Below are positions 1 to 11,438 of a stretch of 64,000 nucleotides of DNA, piece after piece; position 1 is the stretch's first letter; each line of letters begins with the position of its first letter. The notes below the pieces were generated by a model. The model was not told the origin of the DNA and ran no database searches. It was given only the letters and a program-made list of their open reading frames with translations. The DNA is from Pseudoscleropodium purum (Eukaryota; Streptophyta; Bryopsida; Hypnales; Brachytheciaceae), in contig OZ017796.1 in the NCBI GenBank assembly GCA_963969395.1, positions 29,564,243 to 29,628,242 on the forward strand. The letters are read 5' to 3'. A program made the translations under genes and the position numbers.

Positions 1-3000
1 AAATACACATTACAACATGAAAACCTGATTGCTTCGGTCCTCCCAATGTTAGCACAACTAGCATATCAACTGAAACCCTAAAAGCGTAGCCTTGAAGTAA
101 GTTCCTTGACCTAAACACAGAATTACACAGAATTAGCAACCGATCGGTAGCCTCTTCGTAGAACATCGGTAGTCCAGAAACATGGGAAGCCTAAGCCGGT
201 AGTTAGCATGTGTTGGAGCAAAAATGGACAAAACCTCGGAAAAATTCCTACGATCAAACCTGTTACGGTAGATTTTGATATCCGTATCTGCAAGCTTTAA
301 TTTACTTCTGCATTCACACCATAGTACCAAGGGTTACCAAGGGTTTAGGGTTTAGGGCACCTACTTAACAGTTAACACTGCCAAGCCTACATGTGAAGTA
401 ACTTCGTTGCGTATTTCAATCAATTTTCTGGAATGCCACAAAAGACTTATGAAGTAGTCTATGACAGGGTTTGACAATTTGAAGATTTTAGACATGCGGG
501 ACAAAGAAAGAATTGTTGATTATGGTAATTACAAAGAATTTTCTTCCAGTATTATTTGCAATATTAATAAAGAATGAACTGCTTGCAGTACTAGCTACTT
601 AGGATAGCTAACTGTAATTGTTAATGAATTGAAGGAATGAAGTTCTCTTATAAATATAAAACATGAATTCACTTGCAAGTGTCTTTGGATTGTCCATCAA
701 TGAGACAACTACAATATGATTTGACGACGTACACCATTTACCATAATAATCCACTCAAGAATGCACAACAATGCTCAATCGATTCTGCTTGATGATGTCT
801 ACAAACAATTTAGAACTCTCATTATTAAATTGGTCCTCTATGCTACCCGTGTGAGTCCCATTGAGTTAATTCTACAAAATCAAGATTAAAAAAATTGGTG
901 TATATGGTCAAATCATGCTCGTCTCATTAATATGGAAAATGGTGTACAAAAGTAGGAAGTTTGTTCACCACCATTAGTGTGAGGTGAAGCAAAAGACAAG
1001 ACAATAGTGTTTAAAAAAAAGAACCATGTGCTAATGAGAAACCCTTCCTTTCAAACTTTGTTATTGCAAATTCTATACAAGATTGAGGATTTGAAAAACT
1101 CGAGTTCTTGATGGTGCAATGTAAACAAAATGACTTTGGGAGGGAACATGCAAAGATAAGCAATGTCATTGGATTAATAAGTTTATAGGTGCAGAAGGAC
1201 CCTAAGCTATTAAAGCTCGATAACCAAGTAGTTGAATGCTTTAGAAATCCTTCATTATTACATTTTCTACTTTGGTCTTAAAGGTGGGTCATCAAAGTCC
1301 CAAATTCTAGTAGTGTTAATGTTGAATGGTTGGATCTTCACTTGGCCATTCAACCACATGATCAATCAAAGTTTTAGAAAGAAGTGCATCATAATGCTAA
1401 AGCAACCCATGTTTCAATGTTTTGATCTCCTCATCTACTGAGAATCTATCATTTGGTGGCCTTCATTGATGTTATGGATGCATGATAATTGGTTTAAAGT
1501 TCTAACCTATCATTCCTACATTTAGAGGCACCTAGGGATACAAGGATTTAAAGCATATTTTTTGAAAAGTTTGTATTCAAACTAGTTGGTCTACAATAAT
1601 GATTTTGGAAGGTTAATTAGGCCACACATGATACAAGCCACAAAGAATTTTTTTCTTTTGATATTGCTAATCACACTAAGTTTTTTTGCATGTATCACTC
1701 ATCTTTTGTTGAATGAAGAAACTATAGTGGAAAATGACATTTTCAAAGGTTATAAAAGTGGTATTTTTGGTTGAAGTTTGCAAATAGAAAAGTTAGTCAA
1801 TAAGAAATTCTTACCAAGGTGCTAAGCCACCTTTGAAACAAATCAATTCAATATGTTGTCAAACCCAATTTTGAAAGAGTTATAGATCTCTAAGATTGAT
1901 TGATTTTGATTTAACTTTTGAAGAAAAGGTTATGTTTGATAACAACAATGGACATGATAAAATTCTTCAAATTATCTAGCATATTTCTATACAATGCTTC
2001 TAAGGTATACACATCTATACTAATTGCAATTCAATGAATACAAATTGGAATTTAGGTGAATAATTAAATAATATATATTTGGGGAGAGGATACTATACAA
2101 AAGTCTTCAAAATCTTATGTGTGCAAATATAGGGGATTGTCAATTCCAAAATGTATAAATAATAGACTTTCTTACGAAGACCATCAAAATAGTTTCAAAA
2201 TAGTTCTTTCCAAAAATATTTAAAGAATATTTTTTAAACATTCATAGGATATATTTAGATTATTTTATAATCATCCAAATTTTGAAGGATATTCTTAAAA
2301 TATCTATATTAATTTTTACACACTTTTCAAATATCCTTTGAATGACATGGATTCAAAAAGACATTATATATAAATGCACTTTAATTTTTGAGATTTTTTT
2401 GCAATTAGAAGATATTGAAGGTGTATTGTATGAAAGTACAAAACTTTGGATCAATAATGGAGAGATCATCACTTTCACTGTTTGTCTTGGCGGAACACCA
2501 TAAAATTAATTGGCAATAGAGTTATCCATAAATGAAAAATACACAGACATCCATACTAAAAAGAAAATAATTTGAATTCAATCGTTGAATTCAAAATATA
2601 ATGGTACTTGTTGAATGTTTTAATTTCAATGGCATCATTTATTGAAACCTTCCTATGCATTTTACATCTTAATCATCATTAGACAAAATTGGTAAATAAT
2701 GGTTGCAATAACCTTGATGGATGAATTAACTTATGATGGAAGCAAAGATTGCTTGGAAATAGACAAACCATAGATGAAGACAAATATTTTGGAACTTGAA
2801 ATCAAAAAGCTTCAATTAGAGGATTAAGATTTTGATAAAATGTACAATAGAATTTAAAATGTTTTAAACATGACTAGGATTTTACTTAAGTGGATATTTT
2901 TATATAGTCTAACCAAAAATTAAAAGCTAAAAGTTAAAAAGAAATCCTAGGCTATTTTAAAAATTGATGGTCTTCTATAATAGAAAGGTAAAGACGAAGC

Positions 3001-4560
3001 CTAGTGATGAAGAGATAATATTTTAATATTTCTTTTCTATAGTCAAGTGGTGTGAGTTTCTGTAATTTGGGTTTTTGCTATCCTCACAAAACACCCAGGA
3101 TTAAGTCTAAGGGTTCCAAATTTGGGAATGGTCAAATAGTGTATCGTATCGTAGCTAGAAGTCACTTGTAAATCAAATGATACGGGATCTATTCAACAAT
3201 TTTACTATAGAAAATAATTCATAACACTCTTATTTTTCAAGGTTAAATTTAGTAGCTAGTCCTTTAAATAGTGCTATGGACGCATGAGTGCAATTCCAGT
3301 CCTAGCTAGTATTCTATAAAGGGAATCATGGCAATTTGTCAAGGTTGACCAGCAATTTGTCTTATGCATGCACTATCCGACCTCTAAGTGCAATAATATA
3401 TATAAACACACTTCCTTAATTATTGGTGATAATTTAACTTTGTAGTTGGCTATTTGACTGGTCACTACTTAGCTAGCCTAATTATTATTTAAATGAGTAA
3501 CAAACCAATTCTAGTTCTAATGGCAATTTGTATCTAAATAATGCAAGGGGGAATGAGTGTATAATGCAAGCTCCATTCTCAAACCCTGTACATCTCCAAA
3601 CAATTAGTCCATAGTTCTCCAATTATCAAAATAGAAGAATAAATTTCTCTTTATCTACCATTTACTCATCCCTAAACATACTCTCCTAATTTGAAGGTTT
3701 AGGTCAATTTGCCTTGGTATAAATTTCTAATATGTCTTTTTATCTTAAAGATTAAGATGATTTAATAGAAATTATATCTAATGTCCCAATAAAGTTACAT
3801 TAATTTCCAATACATTCATTAACATATATAAAGACAATTTGCCTACAAGTTGGAATTTAATAATATCAATTTTGACTCATTTAATTAGGATAAAAGCAGA
3901 CAATAAATATTATTTATTTTGTATATTTTCATATTTCCTAATCCAGTGGACTTTCACTCACTTGATATAAGAATGATTTACTCAGTCAATTGGCCTTTCC
4001 ACATACATACAAACTCAATTGAAATTCATAACAGTCTTTCATAGACAATTAGCCAATCCATTATAAAGTATTCTCTCCAATAGTACTTTACAACTATACA
4101 AGCAATTTGACTCACAAAAACTAATCACTTCCTATAAAATAATTTTAGTTCATCAATTTAATTTTGGAACAATTATCTTGGTTATCTTGAAGTTGTCTCC
4201 ATCTTTCATTTCTTGTATGGTTGATTCAAATTCCACTCCAGCATGGCAATTGGTTTAGTTCATTCTTTCGTTAACTACTTTCCAATTGGAGAAACAATCG
4301 GCTTCACTTGTTGAATTAATTTCTATGTCAAATTGCCTTCTTTCCATAGGCTACTTGCTCACAACAGCTCCCTTAATTACGTTGAAAATCCCTTCTAAAT
4401 ATTCAATCATTGGACAATTTACTCACATACAAGATAACACTTACTCAATTACAGTACTAGACTATTCAAATGACAAATAGCCAACACTTAATCCAAACAC
4501 ACGATAAGCAATTGCAATTATAAACACACAGTCAATTAGCCTTCAACTAATTCACAACAA
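1..4560. other. AT-rich intergenic DNA, no gene seen
   Basis: No open frame with recognisable protein character was found on either strand; the short frames here have random composition. Poly-A/T tracts and ordinary AT-rich drift dominate. Nothing else could be supported. Confidence 0.6.
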
Positions 4561-4932
4561 TATCCGACCAATCACTGGTCTTACACACAATACAGACAAT
4601 TTGTCAAATTCCAAACAAGATGAATCCAATCACTAGATTTACTTAACTCACACACAAATTTCAATTTATAGTAACAATCCAATTGCTAGATCTTATTCTC
4701 AAAATAGACTAATTGCTAGTTTGGACACAATTGAATCCAATCACTGGACCAAATACACATATAAGTCAACTTGATACACACTCAATAATCTTATCCAATT
4801 GTTGGATCTTACAATACCTACTAATCGCTAGTTTGAAAATAAATGGATCCAATTGCTGAATTCCAACAACAAAATTAAACATACAATGCAATTTGCCAAT
4901 CACACAGAATGGGATCTAATCATTGGATCAAA
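4561..4932. repeat. Degenerate palindromic short repeat (ATCCAATTGCTGGATC-like)
   Basis: About nine diverged copies of a 13-16 bp imperfect palindrome (TCCAAT-TG-TTGGA type) occur every 20-80 bp, near 4566, 4623, 4676, 4707, 4733, 4791, 4820, 4846 and 4910. The arms TCCAA and TTGGA are inverse complements, and each copy is followed by unrelated AT-rich sequence. CAATTTG/CAATTAG words extend the pattern weakly to about 3.3-5.2 kb. No coding potential accompanies it. Confidence 0.5.
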
Positions 4933-7900
4933 CATACCAAGGCAAATTACTAAAGGACTGAAATTTACATTGAAGGATTGCACTGATATAAGAGAGACAA
5001 GTTGACAACCACAAGAGCTTAAAAAATGTGTGTTAGAAAAAGCCTGTCAAATAGTCAAGTTATACCACCACTTGCAACTAGACTTATGAAGAGGTTCTAA
5101 GACAATTAGCCATTGTTCAAATCCTTCTAACTTGTAAGGTTTCATATCTATGTCAATTAGTCCTATAATTGCCTTACTACAATGATATTTCTAAGACTAT
5201 TTGCTTCTTTTTACATTGCTAAGGCAATTTGTCCTAAAAATTGAAAAATCAGCAGTCTACAGTTCCATAGGAAAGCCTTGTTTTGAATATTGAATTGTAA
5301 TTATAGGCTATAAGACGTTCATAATAATTTGGTGTTTTAGTAGGTTCAATTTGTGAGAGTCCTGTCTCAACTAGCTTATACAACATGGGCACCCAAGATA
5401 AAATAAATAATAGCTAATAAAAACTAAAATAACAACAATTAATAATTGGAGGAATAAAGGTGCTCAATTCATTGTTGATTTAGCAACTTCTCTTCCAATA
5501 CTATCCAACTTTAGAAATCTTAGGGATTAAAAACCAACTTGATCTTAATTTCTCTAGCTAAGAGACTTCTTACCTCTCAACAACATGATCCCTCCTCTCT
5601 TTAACTATGAAATTAACAACTAGTGGAATATATTCACTTTTTAAGATGTTTATCATAAATATTATAACTTAAGCTATTGTATGTTCTATCTCAGGCACCA
5701 CTATAATATCTCCTACTTGAGATATATGACTCTCACAAATCTATAATTTAGCTATGATATTAATTTTCTACAAATCTCCCAAAACTAGCATCTATAATTC
5801 AATCTTCAAAACACAATTTTTTCAAAACTAAAATACATAATATATATCTAATTCAATTAACAAAACATTGTAACTTTCACACGAAGTTGAAACTACTTGA
5901 CTATAGAGGATTAATTAGAGGAGAGATAAATCTAAAAGATTATTTCCTCACCCACTCCATCTTTATACAATAGAAGACCATCAATTCTAAAGAGAGACTA
6001 GGATTTCTTTTAGATTGTAGGTTTACTTTTAATTCTATTTAGTAAAAAAAAATCCTAGCCGTACTTAGAAATATTATAAGTTCCAAGTAAAAATTGCCTA
6101 AAGATAACAAATTTGAATATAGAAAGGCTAGGAATTTATTCTATAGTGTCATTGTATTGTACTTAGAATAATCCTTGTATAGTGATCAACCTACAATTCC
6201 TAAGCAATTGAAATCTAGATTTTCAAAAGTGAAAGGTACTTCAATTTATAAGAAGCAATGGGGCCTTTGCCCTAAATTCAAGACTACTAATCACTTATAA
6301 TTATATTATTTAATTTATTTTTATTTTTTATTTTTGATCCAAATGAGCATTTTTAATAATTACATGTTGAATAAGCTAATGTTGTCTTATATAGAATGAA
6401 AAGACTTTGAATGAGGGTCAATGTTTGCAAGGAAAGAAAATATTGAAATTGAACATAAGATTGTTGACCTTCATAGATTGGGTGGTCTTTTTGCCTTCCC
6501 TAGAATGTAAAATGGTTCCTAGATGGATCACCAATTGAGTTGCTAGGATCAAAATTCATCTTAATTTGAAAATACCTAAGATATGTTGAAAAAAACCCAC
6601 CTTCTTTTATAGTAACAGATAATCATTAAAAATCATTTGGTTAAGAATGTTTTGAATTTTGACATTAGCTTTTGAAAGGTTCACGTTTCTGTAAGGTTTA
6701 TGTCATTGTTGCATGTCAAGATGAGATGCAACAATTTTTGGCAAAAAACTTGCTTAACCCTTCAAGGACTAAGGGGGTACAATGAATCTTCTACAAATTT
6801 TCAATGGCAAATTCTTGGTAGAGTGAAACAAATCTCAATATTTTGTAAACTACAGACTTGTAGAATAACAAGTTGACATACATGTTGCATTCTCCTATTT
6901 TCAAAATTTCAATGTGGGAAGTATTTAAAAATTTATTTACGAAATGTAGTCTAATAGATAAAAGGAGAAAACATAATTTGTTTATAATGAAAGAAATAGT
7001 AGGGATGGAAAAAAATATTTTCTTAGATATTTCTAGTCTTTATTTTGGATAAACAAACTAGATTTGAAGAAAAAAAAAATTCAAATTTGTATTTTTAGCA
7101 ATTTAAAAAATATAAAATTCAATGTAGTGTGATTAAGAATACAAAAATAATTAAAATGATTCCAAAATTTTTGGAAATGTTTCAAACAATATGCTAATGA
7201 TATCAATTGTTAAATTTCAAAAAATGATGCATTTATAAAAAAATTTAAATTTTGTAGGATTCAACTTTGATAGTTTTGGCTTTCAACTCTTTTTGTTTGA
7301 AAATGTCTACAAATTTGAGAAAGTTTTTTATTTCTCAATTTTTTAGATTAAAAAATACTACATTTGACTTAGTTTCTAATACAATTTTTTTGAAGGGTAA
7401 AAAAGCATTATTCATCTTCTTATGATTTCTCTTTTCCAAAAGTTGTGTTTTTTGCCTATAGAGTTGATCATCCCAAATTGTTATAATCTAAAAATCCAAT
7501 GGTCAATATTTTCCACAATTACTTCCATGCATACTAAATAAAGTATTCTTCACTTTTGCATGGTTAAAATTAAAAATTGCAAGCACAATTATGTGCAAAA
7601 AAATATCAAGGTGGGTTGATAATTCATTGAAAACCACTATTGTGAATACGTTGTCAAGCCTTGAGGGGTTAAGCCTTGGATGCTAAAGCAAACATTTTGA
7701 GTCTAATGGATGGCAGGAGTATAGGACAGAAGTGCAACTATTCATCCTCAAAATGACTACTTTTGCAATTTTGGAGGCTACAGATTCATATGGTAATAGG
7801 AAAGGATGATTTTGAGGGTCAACCCTTCCACATTTAAGGGTTACCATGTAAGAACATTGTAGACCAGAATGGTCCAATGGATGACTTCACTGTTAACTGT

Positions 7901-7960
7901 AGATAAAGAGAAGACACTTATTGGTCCAGCAATAGGAGAATTTTGGTGACTACCTTGGTC
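4933..7960. other. AT-rich intergenic DNA, no gene seen
   Basis: No credible coding frame, RNA gene or structured repeat was recognised. The stretch is strongly AT-rich up to about 7.9 kb, where GC content rises into the promoter of the TANGO2-like gene. Confidence 0.6.
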
Positions 7961-7978
7961 CTCAGTGCCGTGTCCTTA

Positions 7979-8091
7979 CTGAACGAGCAATCCACCTGCG
8001 CTCATGCATCCTCAGCACTGAACAAGTAATTGCAATCCATCTGCGCTCATGCATCGGTCAGCCCTGAACAAGTAATCCACTTGCGCCTGCC
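7979..8091 (+). repeat. Three direct repeats upstream of the TANGO2-like gene
   Basis: Three direct copies begin CTGAAC[A/G]AG[C/T]AAT at 7979, 8018 and 8064. Each continues through a CCACCTGCGCTCATGCATC-like block; the third is shortened. Units are 39 and 46 bp. They end about 140 bp before the start codon at 8233, so they lie in the promoter or 5' leader. A regulatory role is possible but not shown. Confidence 0.7.
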
Positions 8092-8232
8092 ATTGAAAGC
8101 AGTCAAGCCGTCGAGACATTGTGAGCCTTTGTATATTTCCTTTCTTTTCCAGTTGTTGTGAAGTTTTGCGACCTCAATCTTGCTCTATCGAAGTAGAATT
8201 AGTTGCGGCAGAGACGTGCTTAGTCTGGAAGG

Positions 8233-9898
8233 ATGTGTATTGCATTCTGGTTGCTGGAAGCTCATCCCGAGTACAAGCTGCTGTTGGCGCTCAACCGAGA
8301 CGAGTACCACTCCCGCCCCACGCTCCCTGCTCATCGATGGACTGACCAGGTAAACGTGAATTCGTTTCTCTTTCTACACCTCTCATTTAGTCTTAACAGT
8401 ACTTGTGTTGCTTTCATTTCAAGCAATTTTCTCGTACTTGATTGTAAAGTTTTGAATGAAGAATTTGCCAGGTGTAGGGTTTATGACCATGTCGGTTGTG
8501 TGAAGATGAGAATCGAATTCGTTTTTAGTGCCACACCGGAGACACTTAGCTCGTGATAGGGAGTTTTGAATTGGCAGGGATAAATTCGTTCAGAGGAGAG
8601 TTGTTGGTGCTGGGTTTTTTAACCCTAGAACGTGAGTTTACACTCCTGACTTCCGATGACACGTTTGAATTCAAATGCAGCCGCAGATCATCGGTGGGCG
8701 GGATGGAAAGGAGGGTGGCACATGGTTGGCAATCTCTGAGTCCGGGCGTCTTGCATTTGTTACAAATTTTCGTGAGCCTGGGAAAGAGAAATCGGGAGCT
8801 TTAACCAGGGGACGGCTTCCCACGCTCTTTTTAGAAAGCTCGCTGTCGCCCACGGACTATCTGGAGGGAGTGGCTGCTCGAGCTGGTGATTACAATGGGT
8901 TTAACCTAATTGTAGCCGATACCGACACTGGAGAGATGGCTTACCTGTCCAATCGGCCCCGTGGGCAGCCCATTGTAGTCAAGCAGGTTAGATACTGAAA
9001 TGAAATCACCCCTTTTCTCTCTCTCGTGAATGAGAATTCTGGACTCGGCTTGCATATCATTCTTGAGGAGTGTGGCGCTTGTTCCTTTTCCACTCTAGCC
9101 CTGAAGCCAAATTGATCACTTAGCAAATGAGAGAACTGTCATGGTCAACATCATGTGGGCCGAGACAGCAACTTAGAACCTTGATGGCTCATGAGTCAGG
9201 AAAGTTGCTTTTAAATGTTGAACTTAACATGTTAGTGGAAGCGTGTCAAAGAAAGAAAATGTCAGGCGATCTTTGAATCTTGAATAGCAGATGGGCCCAA
9301 GGTTTGCGTTGCTGATTTCAAGCATGAGATGTAAGTTTCTGCTGCGTTCAAACCATAACCCTAAACTTATCAGAATTTGGACGAAAGTGAACGAATCACT
9401 ATGTACCAACCGTTAGCTGAAACTCTGTTTGAGATTGCAAGAGAATAATTCCCAGCATTCTGGTTGTATTCTAAGACGAGCCGTGCGGATGAATTTGTGT
9501 CTTCGCAGGTTTCTCCGGGCTTCCACTGTCTAAGCAACGCCAACCTGGACTCCCCGTGGCCCAAAGCACTTCGGGGTAAAGAAATGATTGAGGCTCTGTT
9601 GTCTCAATTTCCTGACCAGGTAATACCGGAGGACCGTTTGATCGCCGAAGTACTTACTGACTCAGCAAGAGCTCCGGTTTCATCTCTACCAAAGACAGGC
9701 TTGTCTGAAGCAGAGGAGCACACTCTCAGCCCGATTTTTGTCTATAGAGAGAATCCGCCTTACGGTACTCGGAGCATGACAGTTGTAGCAGTGCAAAAAA
9801 ATGGGCAAGCAACTTTTTACGAAAAGTATTTGGAGGATGGAGTTTGGAAGGATCATAATCTCTCTTTCTCCTCTACTACTGCAGCAGAAAATTCATGA
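8233..9898 (+). CDS. TANGO2-like protein (NRDE family), three exons
   Basis: Exons 8233-8349, 8681-8986 and 9509-9898 join in phase 0 to give about 270 residues, the usual length of TANGO2 (transport and Golgi organisation 2) proteins. The start fits the family: it opens MCIAFW, followed by LLLALNRDEY (the NRDE motif) at about residues 17-26. Exon 2 begins with IIGGRDGKEGGTWLAIS and contains the conserved GRLAFVTNFR and NGFNLIVADT blocks. Exon 3 begins VSPGFHCLSNANLDSPWPK and ends with the family's YGTRSMTVV and ATFYEKYLE segments. Donors (CAG|GTAAAC, CAG|GTTAGA) and acceptors (TGCAG, TCGCAG) are canonical. Family members act in lipid/CoA or haem handling and membrane trafficking; the exact plant role is not settled. 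An alternative acceptor 6 bp further into exon 2 would drop two residues. No break is seen, so this looks like a working gene. Confidence 0.9.
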
Positions 9899-10830
9899 CC
9901 CGAAGGACAGGTTCAACTTATTTCTTCGAATGGAACTTGAAGGGGTGGGGCCAACTTTGTCCCAAACGACATTGTAATGTACGTTCCTAACTTAGTGGAA
10001 GAGTACACATCGTTCTCTAGAGCGATGACAGTATTTAAGTGGACCAAGAGAATGAACTGGCTTATTCTAAGCATTCATTGCAGAATGCAGATTGGCCAAT
10101 GTCGCAATGCTCATGTCCTTGAGAAGAGCGCTTGTGGATAGGCTGTTGCTTAACAAACCGACAACCTGGGAGTAGCTGAAAAGGTGGCAATCGCTTTACA
10201 CGAGTCCGATTACTTGGGCTGTGAAGTACTACTGTTATCATTTTTGTTTGTAATTAGGTACTATCTCGGTACCCTTGTTAACTCATATTTGTATTTTTCT
10301 TGAAACGTTCTCTGTGGCGCTTTTGAAAGTTGCGTCAATAAGAACTTGTGCTAAATACGCAGTATACTGTGGAGCACGCTAGTTGCAAGAGGCCTCAGTA
10401 ATATATATTGTTCAAGTTTAATGTGACCATTTTGACCATTTTGGAATTTGTGAAGTAGCTTACAAAATTCTTGGACATAACAGCTGTGGCCATAATTATT
10501 AATTTTTCACCCATTGTTAGTTTTTCTCAAAAGGAATGAACCCATTTTGAATGCCAAAGTCAAGTTTTAAGAACCAAAAACTAAAGGGCTACAAACCACA
10601 ACATTGGTATTATGTTTTTCAAAACAAAACTTCATATAAGGTAATAAAATATCTAATAAGTATAAACTAGAACTTCACTCAATGATGTGGGGTTTGCAAC
10701 TCACAAAGTTGCAAACAAAACCCTAGTTGAAAATTGTTGTTTCTAGGCATGGCTCCATTCTTCAAAAAGAAGTTTTGTGTTGGAATTGGCATTGTAGGGT
10801 TATGATGCAAGGGTTCAAAGAGTGAAAGTT
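9899..10830. other. 3' flank of the TANGO2-like gene; convergent intergenic DNA
   Basis: This is the presumed 3' UTR and flank of the TANGO2-like gene. It lies between two convergent genes. No open frame or RNA gene was recognised. Confidence 0.5.
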
Positions 10831-11338
10831 GCATTGTAGATAATATCTAACAATGCCTTATTGTTGATTACTATGAAACTCAATTGCATTGTAGATAATA
10901 TCCAACAATGCCTTATTGTTGATCACTATGAAACTCAATTGCATTGTAGATAATATCCAACAATGCCTTATTGTTGATCACTATGAAACTCAATTGCATT
11001 GTAGATAATATCCAACAATGCCTTATTGTTGATCACTATGAAACTCTATTGCATTGTAGATAATATCCAACAATGCCTTATTGTTGATCACTATGAAACT
11101 CTATTGCATTGTAGATAATATCCAACAATGCCTTATTGTTGATCACTATGAAACTCTATTGCATTGTAGATAATATCCAACAATGCCTTATTGTTGATCA
11201 CTATGAAACTCTATTGCATTGTAGATAATATCCAACAATGCCTTATTGTTGATCACTATGAAACTCTATTGCATTGTAGATAATATCCAACAATGCCTTA
11301 TTGTTGATCACTATGAAACTCTATTGCATTGTGGTGCT
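10831..11338. repeat. 55-bp minisatellite, nine full copies plus a partial one
   Basis: Units of exactly 55 bp start with GCATTGTAGATAATATC at 10831, 10886, 10941, 10996, 11051, 11106, 11161, 11216 and 11271, and a partial copy starts at 11326. Copies 1-3 end CAATT and copies 4-9 end CTATT; copy 1 has two further private changes, so the array is strongly homogenised. Every monomer contains an inverted repeat, CAACAAT-gcctt-ATTGTTG (7-bp stem, 5-nt loop). The array ends about 100 bp from the stop codon of the minus-strand YUCCA gene, so it may be transcribed into that gene's 3' UTR. Confidence 0.97.
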
Positions 11339-11438
11339 ATCGTGAAAATGTTGTAGAAGACTAGCTCGTTATCTAGCCTAGCCCTTAGCTCTTATTTATT
11401 TAATTGATACCATTTGAGACCATCTCAAGAGCATCTAT

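Noticed and set aside
338..358. Two TTTAGGG units resembling plant telomere repeat
   Set aside because: Only two units, with no array; the same word also occurs singly or doubly at about 25.59 and 38.63 kb, so chance or a simple motif is enough.
1586..1774. Short hydrophobic frame with a possible membrane segment
   Set aside because: AT-rich DNA gives such frames by chance; no start context, introns or homologue features.
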